DNA from: Pseudomonas alkylphenolica
GTDB lineage: Bacteria; Pseudomonadota; Gammaproteobacteria; Pseudomonadales; Pseudomonadaceae
NCBI RefSeq assembly: GCF_016009175.1
Contig: NZ_JADUCM010000011.1
Coordinates: 62,001 to 126,000, forward strand
Reading direction: 5' to 3'
Length of the DNA stretch: 64,000 nt
Below are positions 28,320-40,462 of the stretch, piece by piece. The notes beneath the pieces were generated by a model. The model searched no databases. It had not been told where the DNA came from and saw nothing but the letters and a program-made list of their open reading frames with translations. The stretch's first letter is position 1. Each line of letters opens with the position of its first letter. The position numbers were made by a program, and so were the translations under genes.

Positions 28320-30080
28320 ATGAAAACAAGGCTGATCTCTGTTAAACCCACTAAACCATTAGTACGCAGCCGTCTGGCGCTTTCGCTGGCGCTCGGGCTG
28401 ATCGCCAGTGCGAGCCTGCATGCCGAAGAGCATGCGCCGATGAACATCACCGATCCACTCGTCAAACGTCTGACCGAACTGGGCCCGGAGCGTATTCCGC
28501 CGGCACCGGCACCGGGCAGCTATGGCATGGACAAGGCCACCGGCAAATTCATCTGGCCGGTAGCCACGCCCTTCTCCCATGAAGGCAAGCCATTTCCCGG
28601 CGAGCTGGATCATTGGGACACCAAGAGCTACATCAAGAACATGAAAGTGGAGGCCTACTACCCGATTGCGGTCGAGCCCTTCCACACGTGGCAGAACATT
28701 GTCGACTTCGACGGCAAGCGCTACCTCTACCAGTACGTGCGCCGCGACATGAAGATCTTCGATATCACCAATCCCAAGGACGTCAAGGTCGTGCTGTCCA
28801 AGGGCGCGCCCTGGGGGCCTGAAGGCCCGGGCAAGGAGGTCAACCCCTACCCGGCAGACGACTACTTCGGCGCCGCGTCGATCCAGTGGAACAAGAAGCT
28901 CGGCAAGAACATCATGGTGCAGTCTTTCGAGATCCGCCGCTTCGGCGTTCTGAGCGACAAGTATCGCGAGCCGGACAAGGTTGAAGCCATCCGCAAATCC
29001 AAGCACCTCAAAGGCTTCAAGGTCTACGAGATGAATGGCCCGCTGCCCCAGGACTGGAAGCTGATCGCCACCCGCACCACCGACATCGAGCATCCGGATG
29101 CGCCGATCGGCGAGCAACAAGGCTCCGGAGCACGCGATATTCCCGCCTATTTCGGCGGCGACGTGATGTACGTGGGGGCCGCACCCAGCGACAACTACGC
29201 GCTCACGGAATACCCCAACGACCTGTACAACTCCGGCTATCAGTCCTGGGACATGTCCGACCCGAGCAACCCCAAGCTGCTCGACGTGCTGACCGTGCCT
29301 GGCCAGATCATGGGCGATCCAGAGCACGAGGCAGTGTTCAAGGCCAACCCGCGCTCCGGCAACCGTGCGTCGTGGATGGGGTCGCGTGCGGCGCTGTTCA
29401 TTCCCAAGCCGGTCGAGCAGGGCGGAAAATACGGTTATGCGGCCATGGGTGGCATGGGCCTGTACGTGGTCGATATCACCGATTCTGCGAACCTCAAGGT
29501 GGTCGGCCATCTCGAATTCCCGGTCAGTGTGGCCGGTACAGAAGGCGATGCCATCGATGTGAGCCAGGTGGAGAAGACCGGGCTGATCTACTTCAGCGGC
29601 TACCCGCTGACCGAGGATTGCTACGAGGCAGAGAAGCCTATTTACGCCGTGGATGTGAGCGACCCGACCAAGCCAGTCATCAAACACAAGTTGCCGCTGC
29701 CGACGCCGCCAGCCGACGCCGAGTTCACTGACTACTGCCAGCGCAAGGGCAGCTTCGGTCCGAAGCGCACTGGCTACTACACCCAGCCCGGGATATCGCG
29801 TGACGGCATCCTGCCGTTTGCCTACTACAACGCCGGTGTGCAGGTGTTCGATGTGCGTAACCCGGACAAACCGACCATCGGTGCCTACTTCGTGCCGCCG
29901 TACGACACCAAGAACGTAGTGAGCTGGGCCATGGGCAACCTTACTCACGGCACCTACACCGAGTACGACCGCAACCTGATCTGGGTCTTCACCAACCACG
30001 GCTTCTATGCACTGTCGACCCCGTTGCTGGGCGAGCCGAGCTTCACGGCGCCGACGAAGGCCTGGCCGCCTCGGGACTGA
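28320..30080 (+). CDS. Secreted LVIVD-repeat protein of unknown function
   Basis: 586-residue protein with a Sec signal peptide (about residues 1-36, cleavage likely after SASLHA). At least five LVIVD-type repeats are visible: MKIFDITNPKDVKVV, SWDMSDPSNPKLLDVL, LYVVDITDSANLKVVGHL, YAVDVSDPTKPVIKH and VQVFDVRNPDKPTIG. Such repeats are predicted to build a beta-propeller. No heme, metal or catalytic signature was recognised. GGAG stands seven bases before the ATG. It lies between two porin genes in the kyn series, so a periplasmic or surface role in binding or processing the aromatic substrate is a fair guess, no more. Confidence 0.85.
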   Translation: MKTRLISVKPTKPLVRSRLALSLALGLIASASLHAEEHAPMNITDPLVKRLTELGPERIPPAPAPGSYGMDKATGKFIWPVATPFSHEGKPFPGELDHWDTKSYIKNMKVEAYYPIAVEPFHTWQNIVDFDGKRYLYQYVRRDMKIFDITNPKDVKVVLSKGAPWGPEGPGKEVNPYPADDYFGAASIQWNKKLGKNIMVQSFEIRRFGVLSDKYREPDKVEAIRKSKHLKGFKVYEMNGPLPQDWKLIATRTTDIEHPDAPIGEQQGSGARDIPAYFGGDVMYVGAAPSDNYALTEYPNDLYNSGYQSWDMSDPSNPKLLDVLTVPGQIMGDPEHEAVFKANPRSGNRASWMGSRAALFIPKPVEQGGKYGYAAMGGMGLYVVDITDSANLKVVGHLEFPVSVAGTEGDAIDVSQVEKTGLIYFSGYPLTEDCYEAEKPIYAVDVSDPTKPVIKHKLPLPTPPADAEFTDYCQRKGSFGPKRTGYYTQPGISRDGILPFAYYNAGVQVFDVRNPDKPTIGAYFVPPYDTKNVVSWAMGNLTHGTYTEYDRNLIWVFTNHGFYALSTPLLGEPSFTAPTKAWPPRD

Positions 30081-30177
30081 GCCAACCCCGCAAGAACAGT
30101 AATACCTAATAAGAAACCAGGCCGCGACAGCAGGGGAGTGCTGTCGCGAGCCTCTACTTGTTCTATCGGAGCATCCA

Positions 30178-31239
30178 ATGCGTAAACTTCTACTCGCTCT
30201 GCCGCTGGTGAGCGGCTACGCCTGCGCGGACATCGCGGACCTTCAGGACGTCTCGGGCATCGACGTTATCGAGCTTTCCGGGGTCATTGACGTCAACTAC
30301 GAGGTGGCCAAGTCCGGTGGTCACACCGAGGAGCGTGCCAATGGCGGGGGCTTGAGCGCCAACCGCCTGGAACTGCATATGCAGGAAGCGGTCACCGACG
30401 ACCTGTCGCTTAACTGGATCTATCAGGCGCAGTACAACCCGCATTCTGATGACGACATCGGCAAGCGCGAGACCTATTTCGAGGTCATTTCCAAGAACTG
30501 GGGAACGCTGAGCGCAGGCCGCCGGGATACCCCCTCCGCCAACGCTTACGGTTACGCCGACCCGTTGTACAACAACGACTACAGCCTGATCAGTAACGTC
30601 ATGGTGTTCTACGCGCCGTGGCGTGAAGACGGTCTGCTGATGTACATCAGCCCGCGAATCAACGGTTTCGAATTCCGCGGCGGCGTCAGCGAAGGTGAGG
30701 ACGATGGCAGCCGCGACGGGCAGGTCATCAGCGTCGCGGTGGATCGCTGGACCGACAGTCCCTGGTATTACTCGGCGGCCGTGGACCGCAAGTACCAGCG
30801 CAACCTGTGGGACAAGCACACCATGGAGCAGTCCACCGACGCCTACCTGACCGTGGTGTACAGCATGGGCAAGACGGATCTCTCGGCGGTCTACCACCGC
30901 TACGTGGGTTACTACGCCTACGCCCCCTGGGTGGATTTCGCCTCCAACGGCAACGACCTGCAACTGGGCATGCGCCACAACTTCGGTAACAAACACAATG
31001 CCACCGTGAGCCTCCTCTTCAAGGACGACCGCAAGGATGAAGCGTTGAGCGACGCCGCAGCGATCAGCCTCGGCTACATCTACAACTACGCCAAGAACAT
31101 CGATCTCTACGGGGTTTACGCCTACATCCATCACACCCGTGACAGCGAGGTCCGCTATCCGGTCAGCTGGAGCCTGGACAGCCCGCTGCCGAACGAGAAC
31201 CCGCAAGGCATGCAGCTCGGTGTACGCATCAAGTTTTAA
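30178..31239 (+). CDS. Outer-membrane porin (general porin-like beta-barrel)
   Basis: 353-residue protein with a short signal peptide (cleavage near YACA-DIAD). The body alternates polar and aromatic residues as amphipathic beta-strands and ends in a terminal Phe (GMQLGVRIKF). It resembles Gram-negative porin or OprD-unrelated trimeric porins: ELSGVIDVNYEVA at the start and WGTLSAGRRDTPSANAYGY as the strand-loop 3 region. It follows the LVIVD gene by 97 bases and is closed by a terminator, so it is probably the last gene of the kyn transcript. Substrate unknown. Confidence 0.85.
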   Translation: MRKLLLALPLVSGYACADIADLQDVSGIDVIELSGVIDVNYEVAKSGGHTEERANGGGLSANRLELHMQEAVTDDLSLNWIYQAQYNPHSDDDIGKRETYFEVISKNWGTLSAGRRDTPSANAYGYADPLYNNDYSLISNVMVFYAPWREDGLLMYISPRINGFEFRGGVSEGEDDGSRDGQVISVAVDRWTDSPWYYSAAVDRKYQRNLWDKHTMEQSTDAYLTVVYSMGKTDLSAVYHRYVGYYAYAPWVDFASNGNDLQLGMRHNFGNKHNATVSLLFKDDRKDEALSDAAAISLGYIYNYAKNIDLYGVYAYIHHTRDSEVRYPVSWSLDSPLPNENPQGMQLGVRIKF

Positions 31240-31245
31240 AGCCCT

Positions 31246-31279
31246 GCCTCCCCGGTAAGCACCGGGGAGGTGCCTTTTT
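31246..31279 (+). terminator. Terminator after the second porin
   Basis: GCCTCCCCGGT-AAGC-ACCGGGGAGG forms a near-perfect stem, followed by TGCC and five T. It separates the kynU-porin series from the chemoreceptor gene. Confidence 0.85.
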
Positions 31280-31329
31280 CCGGGCTGGGCGGCCGCACGA
31301 GCGTCCAGCCTTCTGACCGGAAGCCTCCC

Positions 31330-33219
31330 ATGACCCGCTCCTTCGGCTTTGGCAGCAAGCTGCTGCTGGCCACCTCACTGCTGGTGATCGCCAGTTTCAG
31401 TGCATTCACCCTTTACAACGATTCACGCCTGCAAAGCGCACTCGGTGGCACTCTGCAGAGCCAAGTGCAAAATGCCGCCCGGCAGGCGGCCAACACCGTG
31501 CAGCACTGGCTGGGCGGGCGCCAGGCACTGATCGAGCAAGCCGCGCAGGGCATTGTTCAACAAGGCGTCGAGCAGGATGCCAGCAAGAACCTGGCCCTGC
31601 AGATAATCCGCGACAGTTTCGCCTATGCCTATCTCGGGCGCGCCGATGGCACGTTCCAGATGTCGACGGACGATCCACCTCCCGAGGGTTACGACCCGCG
31701 TCTGCGCCCCTGGTATCAGGCGGCCCGGGATAGCCGGGGCACGGTGGTCACCGAGCCTTATCGGGATGCAACGGACAGCCAGCTGATGCTGACCATCGCC
31801 GTGCCGGTCTGGCAACAAGAGCAACTGCAGGGTGTGGTGGCTGGCGACCTGAGCCTGGGCACCCTGGTGAAAATCATTAACGCGCTGGATTTCGACGGCA
31901 TCGGCTACGCCTTCCTGGTCAGCGCCGACGGCAAGGTGCTGGTGCATCCGGAGCAGGACAAGGTGATGAAGAACCTGCGTGACCTTTACCCGCAAGATGC
32001 CCTGTCACCGAACGCCGATTTCAGCGAAGTCGAGTCCGCCGAAGGCACGCGCATTCTGACCTTCGCGCCAGTACGTGGCTTGCCGACGGTGGATTGGTAC
32101 GTGGGTATCTCGATGGACAAGGGCAAGGCCTACGCCATGCTCAGTGAGTTCCGCACCTCGGCGCTGTTCGCCACGCTGGTCGCCGTGGTCTGCATCATCC
32201 TCTTGCTGAGCATGCTGATCCGCGTGCTGATGCGGCCGCTGCACACGATGCGCCGCGCCATGCATGACATCGCCCAGGGCGAGGGCGATCTCACCAAGCG
32301 TCTGGCGATGCAGGCCAGAGATGAATTTGGCGAGCTGGCCGAGGCTTTCAATCGTTTCGTCGAGCGTATCCACGGCTCGATTCGCGAGGTGTCCTCAGCG
32401 ACCCGCCAGCTTAACGACGTGGCCAAGCTGGTGGTCGATACCTCTAACGCGTCGATGGTCAATTCCGCCAAGCAGGCCAATCGCACCAGCAACGTCGCTG
32501 CGGCGATCAACGAACTGGTTGCCGCCGCCCAGGAAATCGCCCGCAACGCTGCCGACGCCTCGTATCAGGCCTCCGACGCCCGCCATCAGGCCGAAGACGG
32601 CCGGCACGTGGTTGAACGCACCCTCGCGGCAATGAACGAACTGTCGGCGAAAATCAGCACGTCCTGCGCGAACATCGAGCAGCTCAACAGCAAGACGGAG
32701 AACATCGGCCAGATCCTTGAGGTGATCAAAGGTATCTCTGAGCAGACCAACCTGCTGGCACTCAATGCCGCCATCGAAGCTGCCCGCGCCGGCGAGGCCG
32801 GTCGTGGTTTCGCTGTCGTCGCGGATGAGGTGCGCGGCCTGGCGCAACGCACCCGGCAGTCGGCGCAGGAGATTCACTCGATGATCAATGCCCTGCAGGT
32901 CGGTGCAGGCGAGGCGGTCGCGACCATGGTCGAGAGTCAGCGCTACAGCGAGCAGAGTGTGGAGATCGGCAACAAGGCTGGCGAGCGCCTGGCCAATGTG
33001 ACCCGGCACATCGTCGAGATCGATGCCATGAACCAGTCGGTAGCCACCGCCACCGAGGAGCAGACTGCCGTGGTCGATTCGTTGAACCTGGACATCAGCG
33101 AAATCACCACCCTCAACCTGGATGGTGTGGAGAATCTGCGTACCACCCTGGGTGCCTGCGCCGACCTGGAGCGCCAGGCCAGGCGCCTGCAGCAACTGGT
33201 AGGCAGCTTCCGGGTCTGA
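31330..33219 (+). CDS. Methyl-accepting chemotaxis protein with dCache amino-acid sensor domain
   Basis: 629-residue chemoreceptor. TM1 covers about residues 11-30, a periplasmic dCache_1 domain about 35-275, TM2 about 278-300, HAMP about 301-353, and the signalling domain has the hairpin tip [20 protein letters not shown] near 471. The dCache domain has Tyr121, Arg126, Trp128 and Tyr129 in YDPRLRPWY, plus Asp173 and Asp200. This is the spacing of the amino-acid-binding motif described for PctA-like receptors. No C-terminal CheR-binding pentapeptide is present. Start at the ATG after GGAAG; an earlier GTG frame is unsupported. Likely ligand: kynurenine-like or other amino acids. Confidence 0.92.
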   Translation: MTRSFGFGSKLLLATSLLVIASFSAFTLYNDSRLQSALGGTLQSQVQNAARQAANTVQHWLGGRQALIEQAAQGIVQQGVEQDASKNLALQIIRDSFAYAYLGRADGTFQMSTDDPPPEGYDPRLRPWYQAARDSRGTVVTEPYRDATDSQLMLTIAVPVWQQEQLQGVVAGDLSLGTLVKIINALDFDGIGYAFLVSADGKVLVHPEQDKVMKNLRDLYPQDALSPNADFSEVESAEGTRILTFAPVRGLPTVDWYVGISMDKGKAYAMLSEFRTSALFATLVAVVCIILLLSMLIRVLMRPLHTMRRAMHDIAQGEGDLTKRLAMQARDEFGELAEAFNRFVERIHGSIREVSSATRQLNDVAKLVVDTSNASMVNSAKQANRTSNVAAAINELVAAAQEIARNAADASYQASDARHQAEDGRHVVERTLAAMNELSAKISTSCANIEQLNSKTENIGQILEVIKGISEQTNLLALNAAIEAARAGEAGRGFAVVADEVRGLAQRTRQSAQEIHSMINALQVGAGEAVATMVESQRYSEQSVEIGNKAGERLANVTRHIVEIDAMNQSVATATEEQTAVVDSLNLDISEITTLNLDGVENLRTTLGACADLERQARRLQQLVGSFRV

Positions 33220-33228
33220 GGCCGCGCA

Positions 33229-33261
33229 TAAAAAAAGCCCATATCCGATCGTGGATATGGG
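33229..33261 (-). terminator. Terminator of the nba operon
   Basis: On the minus strand GCCCATATCC-N5-GGATATGGGC is followed by a run of seven T. It lies 32 bases after the nbaD stop and between convergent genes; on the plus strand no T-run follows, so it serves the nba operon mainly. Confidence 0.9.
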
Positions 33262-33292
33262 CCCAATGGCCAAGTGGCCTAACCAAAGTAGA

Positions 33293-35284
<1,992 letters not shown>

Positions 35285-35309
35285 GATGCTTTTCCTTTTT
35301 GGGTTCGGG

Positions 35310-36080
35310 TCAGGAGCGCACGCTGAAGCTGCTTTCGCCCAGACCCTGAATTTCGACGCTGACATGCACACCCGGGCGCAGTGCTTCGGCGGCGGTGGCG
35401 GCACCGGCCATCACCAGGCTGCCGGCCGGCAGCACCCGTTCGGCGTCATGCAGCAGGCGCGAGGCCTGCACCAGGCTACGCAGTGGCTGGCCGAGAATCG
35501 CGGCAGTAGAGCCGACCTGTACTGCGCGGCCGTCCAGGCGCATCACCACGCCGGCATTGGCCAACGCGGAGAAATCTCGCGACCAGGGGCCGACAGTCAG
35601 GCCGGAAGAGGAGCAGTTGTCCGCCACCACGTCTTCCAGGCTGAACTTGAAGGCCTGGTAACGTGAGTCGATGATTTCCAGCGCTGGCGCCACCGCCTCC
35701 ACGTAGTCCGCTGCTTCCAGGAGGGTCAGCGGGCGGTCGATGTCCCGACGGGTGAGGAAACAGACCTCGGGCTCGACGCGTGGGTGGATGTAGCGCGCCA
35801 GGTCGACCAGGCCGCCATCCTCTTCCAGCATGGCATCGGTGAGCCAGCCCCAGATCAGGCTGTCGACACCCATCTGGATCATCTTGGCGCGGCTCGTGAA
35901 ACCCAGCTTGATACCGATGCAGTGTTCGCCGTCGTCGTAGCGGCGCTGCATGGCAGCGCGCTGGATGAGGTAGGCGTCGTCCAGCGAGAAGGGACTTTCG
36001 ACGCTGAATTGGGCCAGCGGCCGGGCATGGCGTGCTGCTTGGTCGAGCGCGGTGGCAATGCGGGTGATGTCGGTACTCAT
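35310..36080 (-). CDS. nbaG: 4-oxalocrotonate decarboxylase
   Basis: Mg-dependent decarboxylase of the hydratase/decarboxylase family, turning 4-oxalocrotonate into 2-oxopent-4-enoate. At 256 residues, it has [18 protein letters not shown], a [10 protein letters not shown] metal-site stretch and SSSGLTVGP. It is a paralogue of nbaH in the same operon, with which it probably associates, as known for XylI/XylJ. It overlaps nbaI by four bases upstream. Confidence 0.92.
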   Translation of the reverse strand: MSTDITRIATALDQAARHARPLAQFSVESPFSLDDAYLIQRAAMQRRYDDGEHCIGIKLGFTSRAKMIQMGVDSLIWGWLTDAMLEEDGGLVDLARYIHPRVEPEVCFLTRRDIDRPLTLLEAADYVEAVAPALEIIDSRYQAFKFSLEDVVADNCSSSGLTVGPWSRDFSALANAGVVMRLDGRAVQVGSTAAILGQPLRSLVQASRLLHDAERVLPAGSLVMAGAATAAEALRPGVHVSVEIQGLGESSFSVRS

Positions 36081-37105
36081 GGGCGGTTCTCCGGGCGCTG
36101 GGCCAACAGGTCGAGGGCGACGTCGACGATCATGTCTTCCTGGCCGCCGACCATGCGGCGCTTGCCCAGTTCGACGAGGATATCGAGGGTCTTCAGGCCG
36201 TACTTGGCGGCGGCCACTTCGGCGTGGCGCAGGAAGCTGGAGTAGACACCGGCATAACCGAGGCCCAGGGTTTCGCGGTCGACGCGTACCGGGCGGTCCT
36301 GCAGCGGACGGACGATGTCATCGGCTGCATCCATCAGGGTGTAGAGGTCGGTACCGTGGTTCCAGCCCATGCGCTCGGCAGCGGCGATGAACACTTCCAG
36401 CGGCGCGTTACCGGCACCGGCGCCCATCCCGGCCAGGCTGGCGTCGATGCGATCACAGCCCTCTTCCACGGCGGCAATCGAGTTGGCCACGCCGAGGCTG
36501 AGGTTGTGGTGCGCGTGCATGCCCACCTGGGTTTCCGGCTTGAGCACCGCCTTGAACGCGCGCATGCGGTCACGGATGTCCTGCATGTTCATTGCGCCGC
36601 CAGAGTCGGCCATGTAGATGCAGGTGGCGCCGTAGCTTTCCATCAACTTGCCCTGGGCGGCCAGCTGCTCGGCCGGGATCATGTGGCTCATCATCAAAAA
36701 GCCGACGGTGTCCATGCCCAGCTCGCGGGCGTATTCGATGTGCTGCTTCGACACGTCGGCTTCGGTGCAGTGCGTGGCCACGCGTACCACCCGCGCACCG
36801 GCGTTGTAGGCAGCCTTGAGGTCATGCACCGAGCCGATGCCGGGCAGCAACAAGGTGGCGATCTGCGCATGCTCGATGACGTCGGCCACGGCCTCGATGT
36901 ACTCAAGGTCGGTGTGCTTGCCAAAGCCGTAGTTGAAGCTAGAGCCCTGCAGGCCGTCGCCATGGGCGACTTCGATCGAATCGACCCTGGCCTTGTCCAG
37001 CGCGCGGGCAATGTCCTGCACGTTCTGGATCGAGTACTGGTGGCGAATGGCATGGCTGCCGTCGCGCAGGGTGACATCGGAGATATAGATTTTCTTACCG
37101 TTCAT
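36077..37105 (-). CDS. nbaI: 4-hydroxy-2-oxovalerate aldolase
   Basis: DRE-TIM metallolyase that splits 4-hydroxy-2-oxovalerate to pyruvate and acetaldehyde. [14 protein letters not shown] at the N-terminus carries the catalytic Arg and metal Asp, and [13 protein letters not shown] holds the metal His residues. At 342 residues it is standard for the DmpG/BphI family. It partners with the dehydrogenase NbaJ next upstream, to which acetaldehyde is channelled. Confidence 0.95.
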   Translation of the reverse strand: MNGKKIYISDVTLRDGSHAIRHQYSIQNVQDIARALDKARVDSIEVAHGDGLQGSSFNYGFGKHTDLEYIEAVADVIEHAQIATLLLPGIGSVHDLKAAYNAGARVVRVATHCTEADVSKQHIEYARELGMDTVGFLMMSHMIPAEQLAAQGKLMESYGATCIYMADSGGAMNMQDIRDRMRAFKAVLKPETQVGMHAHHNLSLGVANSIAAVEEGCDRIDASLAGMGAGAGNAPLEVFIAAAERMGWNHGTDLYTLMDAADDIVRPLQDRPVRVDRETLGLGYAGVYSSFLRHAEVAAAKYGLKTLDILVELGKRRMVGGQEDMIVDVALDLLAQRPENRP

Positions 37106-37116
37106 GGGCGGGGTCC

Positions 37117-38055
37117 TCAGCCGTTGAGCATCGACAGCGCCATGCGCTCGGCGGTGGCCAAGGCAGCGGAGGTCATGATGTCGAGGTTGCCGGCATACGC
37201 TGGCAGGTAGTGGGCAGCGCCTTCGACCTCGAGGAACACCGAGGTCTTCAGGCCCGAGAAGCGGCCGTGGCCTGGAATGTTCAGCGGTGCATCCTCGGGG
37301 ATCACGTCGAACTGCACCTTTTGCTTGAGGCGGTAGCCCGGCACATAGGCCTGCACAGCGGCGGCCATTTCTTCGATGGAGGCTTCGACCTTGGCCTGGT
37401 CGGCGGCTTCGGAGAGCACGAACACCGTGTCACGCATCATCAACGGCGGCTCGGCCGGGTTCATGACGATGATCGCCTTGCCCTTGGCCGCACCACCGAT
37501 CACTTCGATGGCCTTGCTGGTGGTTTCGGTGAACTCATCGATGTTGGCGCGGGTACCGGGACCGGCGGATTTGCTCGCAATCGAGGCAATGATCTCGGCG
37601 TAATGCACCTTGGCCACGCGCGACACCGCCGCCACCATCGGGATGGTTGCCTGGCCGCCGCAGGTGACCATGTTGACGTTCAGCTGGCCGAGGTTCTGCT
37701 CCAGGTTGACCACCGGTACACAGTACGGGCCGATGGCTGCCGGGGTCAGGTCGATCAGGCGGATACCCGGTTTGACCGAACGCAGGAACGCGTCGTTCTT
37801 GACGTGGGCGCCGGCGCTGGTGGCATCGAAAACGAAGTCGATGTCAGCAAACGCTGGCAGACGGGTCAGGCCTTCTACGCCTTCGTGGGTCGTGGCCACG
37901 CCCCTCCGTGCAGCCCGTGCCAGGCCATCGGACGCCGGGTCGATACCGACCATCGCCGACATTTCCAGGTGCTGCGCGTTACGCAGGATCTTGATCATCA
38001 GGTCGGTGCCGATGTTGCCGGAGCCGATGATGGCAACCTTGAGTTTCTTGCTCAT
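37117..38055 (-). CDS. nbaJ: Acylating acetaldehyde dehydrogenase
   Basis: Converts acetaldehyde, NAD+ and CoA to acetyl-CoA. The N-terminal Rossmann motif is [11 protein letters not shown] (residues 9-19). The catalytic Cys is probably in [10 protein letters not shown], as in DmpF/BphJ. At 312 residues the length is normal. The gap to nbaI is 11 bases. The aldolase/dehydrogenase pair forms a channelling complex in studied systems. Confidence 0.95.
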   Translation of the reverse strand: MSKKLKVAIIGSGNIGTDLMIKILRNAQHLEMSAMVGIDPASDGLARAARRGVATTHEGVEGLTRLPAFADIDFVFDATSAGAHVKNDAFLRSVKPGIRLIDLTPAAIGPYCVPVVNLEQNLGQLNVNMVTCGGQATIPMVAAVSRVAKVHYAEIIASIASKSAGPGTRANIDEFTETTSKAIEVIGGAAKGKAIIVMNPAEPPLMMRDTVFVLSEAADQAKVEASIEEMAAAVQAYVPGYRLKQKVQFDVIPEDAPLNIPGHGRFSGLKTSVFLEVEGAAHYLPAYAGNLDIMTSAALATAERMALSMLNG

Positions 38056-38066
38056 GGGGGCTCCTG

Positions 38067-38879
38067 TTAATCGCGGTTGGCAAAGGCGGCGCTGACGCTG
38101 CCCAGGCCCTGGATGTGGGCGGTGAAATGGTCACCCGGATTGGCTGCGACCATCGGGCCGAGCGCGCCGGTAAGCAAGATGTCGCCGGCGCGCAGCGGCT
38201 CGCCGAGGCGGGCCATGGTATCGGCGAGCCAGACGGCAGCGTTCAGCGGATTGCCCAGGCAGGCTGCCCCGGCGCCAACCGACACCGGCTCTCCGCGCAG
38301 GGTCATGCTCATGCCACAGTTCACCAGGTCCAGCTGATCCAGCTTCACTGGGCGGGTGCCGAGCACGAAAAGGCCGGACGACGCGTTGTCGGCGATGGTG
38401 TCGACCAGCCGGATGTCCCAGTTGGCGATGCGGCTGCCGACCACTTCGATTGCCGGCAGGGCGAAAGCGGTGGCGCGCAGAAGGTCGGCCACTGTGTGGC
38501 GCTCGTGGGGCAGGTCGTGTTCCAGCACCAGGGCGATCTCTGCCTCGACCTTGGGCTGGGCGCAGTCTGCCCAGGCGATCGGCTGGCCATCGCCGCGGGC
38601 CATGTCGGCAAGCAGCAGGCCGAAATCCGGTTGGTCGACGCCCAGCTGGGCTTGCACCGCCGGGCTGGTCAGGCCGATCTTGCGGCCCACCGGGCGGCGC
38701 CCGGCAGCCACTGCGAGCTGGTTGTTGTGGCGCTGCACGGCGTAGGCCAGGGCCATCACCTGGGCATTCGGGTCGTCGGCCTGGGCGGCGGCGATCAGAT
38801 CACGCACCGGCGGACAGGGTTGGCCACTCAGTTGCGCCTGGTGCAGGCGTTCAGCGGCCGTGAGGAGGGCGGCATGCAT
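38067..38879 (-). CDS. nbaH: 2-oxopent-4-enoate hydratase
   Basis: Metal-dependent hydratase giving 4-hydroxy-2-oxovalerate. At 270 residues, it shares with nbaG the [17 protein letters not shown] stretch and the metal-site [13 protein letters not shown], plus [11 protein letters not shown]. It lies between nbaE and nbaJ with short gaps. Which of nbaG and nbaH is hydratase and which decarboxylase is inferred from resemblance to the XylJ and XylI types and from gene order. Confidence 0.9.
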   Translation of the reverse strand: MHAALLTAAERLHQAQLSGQPCPPVRDLIAAAQADDPNAQVMALAYAVQRHNNQLAVAAGRRPVGRKIGLTSPAVQAQLGVDQPDFGLLLADMARGDGQPIAWADCAQPKVEAEIALVLEHDLPHERHTVADLLRATAFALPAIEVVGSRIANWDIRLVDTIADNASSGLFVLGTRPVKLDQLDLVNCGMSMTLRGEPVSVGAGAACLGNPLNAAVWLADTMARLGEPLRAGDILLTGALGPMVAANPGDHFTAHIQGLGSVSAAFANRD

Positions 38880-38893
38880 GGAAGTACTCCTGC

Positions 38894-40360
38894 TTAGGCG
38901 TTGACGCAGACGGTGGTGGATTCCGAATAGAAGTCCAGGGAGTGACGGCCGCCCTCGCGGCCCAGGCCGGAGAGCCGTGCGCCGCCGAAGGGCGTACGCA
39001 GGTCGCGCAGGAACCAGGTGTTGACCCAGACCATGCCGACGCGCAGTTGGCGGGAAACCTTGTGAGCGCGCTTCAGGTTGGTGGTCCAGATTGCAGCGGC
39101 AAGGCCGTAGGCACTGTCGTTGACGCGGCGAATCACTTCATCGTCGCGGTCGAACGGGGCGACATGGCAGACCGGACCGAAGACTTCCTCGCGCACGCAG
39201 CGGGCGTCATCGGACAGCCCGGTCCAGATGGTCGGCTGCACGAAGGCGCCATTGTCGCGGGCGTCGCCGAACGTCGGCACACCACCGCCGCTGACCACGG
39301 TGGCACCCTCGCGGCGGGCCAGCTCGAAGTATTCGAGGACCTTGTCGCGGTGCTTGTGGGAGATCAGCGAGCCCATATTTACGCCGTCCTCATCCGGGTA
39401 GCCGATCTTCAGTTTCTCGGCACCTGCCTTGAGTGCGGCAACGAAGCGCTCGTAGATCGGCCGTTCGACGTAGACCCGTTCCGAGCACAGGCACACCTGG
39501 CCGGAGTTGGTGAAGCTTGAGCGCAGCACGCCAGCCACCGCCGCGTCGAAGTCGCAGTCAGCGAACACCACGGCGGCGTTCTTGCCACCCAGTTCGAAGG
39601 ACACCTCGCGCACGCCTTCGGCGGCCGCTTTCATGATGGTGGCGCCAGTGCGCGACTCGCCGGTGAAAGTGATGGCATCCACGTCCGGATGGCGGGTGAG
39701 GAATTCACCGGCCGAGTTCGGCCCGAAGCCATGCACCAGGTTGAATACGCCTGCGGGCACGCCGGCTTCCAGCATGACCTCGGCCAGCAGGGTGGCGGAG
39801 GACGGCGAGTCTTCCGAGGGCTTGACCACCACAGAGTTGCCGCAGGCCAGTGCGGGTGCGACCTTCCAGGTGAGCAGCAACATCGGCAGGTTCCATGGCG
39901 AGATGATCGCCACCACGCCGTGGGGCTTGCGCACCGTGTAGCTGAACACGTCGCTGCCATCGCCGGTGCGCATCTCATAGTACTCGCCGCCGGCCTGGCG
40001 GATCTGCTCGGCAAAGGTGCGGAAGTTGTGCACGCCGCGGGCAATGTCCAGGGTCCGCGCTTGCTGTACCGGGCGGCCGGTATCGGCTACTTCGGCGGCG
40101 ACGAAGTCTTCGAAGCGCCGCTCGATGCAATCTGCGATGCGCACCAGCACGTCGGCGCGCTGGCTGGCGCTGTAGCTGGCCCAAGGGCCTTCCTGGGCCG
40201 CCTTGGCAGCGGCGACCGCGCGCTCCACCAGCGCCGCGTCGGCCTCGCAGACCTGGCCCAGAATGCGGCCGTCGATGGGGGACACATTGTCAAAGGTCTT
40301 GGGGGTGGTAACGAACTCGCCATTTACGAAGTGGCGCAGCAGGGACAGGGGGGCGGACAC
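38894..40360 (-). CDS. nbaE: 2-aminomuconate-6-semialdehyde dehydrogenase
   Basis: NAD-dependent aldehyde dehydrogenase superfamily enzyme that oxidises 2-aminomuconate semialdehyde to 2-aminomuconate. It has the [20 protein letters not shown] cofactor stretch, the catalytic Glu in [12 protein letters not shown] and the catalytic Cys in [12 protein letters not shown]. At 488 residues it is typical of the XylG/AmnC subgroup. The start is GTG with GGAGG six bases upstream, and that ribosome site lies in a 7-base-pair hairpin. It is the first enzyme gene of the operon, downstream of nbaR on the same strand. Confidence 0.93.
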   Translation of the reverse strand: MSAPLSLLRHFVNGEFVTTPKTFDNVSPIDGRILGQVCEADAALVERAVAAAKAAQEGPWASYSASQRADVLVRIADCIERRFEDFVAAEVADTGRPVQQARTLDIARGVHNFRTFAEQIRQAGGEYYEMRTGDGSDVFSYTVRKPHGVVAIISPWNLPMLLLTWKVAPALACGNSVVVKPSEDSPSSATLLAEVMLEAGVPAGVFNLVHGFGPNSAGEFLTRHPDVDAITFTGESRTGATIMKAAAEGVREVSFELGGKNAAVVFADCDFDAAVAGVLRSSFTNSGQVCLCSERVYVERPIYERFVAALKAGAEKLKIGYPDEDGVNMGSLISHKHRDKVLEYFELARREGATVVSGGGVPTFGDARDNGAFVQPTIWTGLSDDARCVREEVFGPVCHVAPFDRDDEVIRRVNDSAYGLAAAIWTTNLKRAHKVSRQLRVGMVWVNTWFLRDLRTPFGGARLSGLGREGGRHSLDFYSESTTVCVNA

Positions 40361-40365
40361 GGCAA

Positions 40366-40389
40366 CCTCCGATTCTTGGATTTCGGAGG
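40366..40389 (-). promoter_or_regulatory. Hairpin masking the nbaE ribosome-binding site
   Basis: On the minus strand CCTCCGA-N10-TCGGAGG forms a perfect 7-base-pair stem whose 3' arm contains the GGAGG ribosome site of nbaE. Folding would hide the site; the structure could regulate translation or merely be chance. Confidence 0.45.
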
Positions 40390-40462
40390 AGTCTATGTGT
40401 TCTACCTATAAGCGAGTAATCAAAGGTTTGCCATCCTCTATTAGCACCTGGAATAGCTGTGA

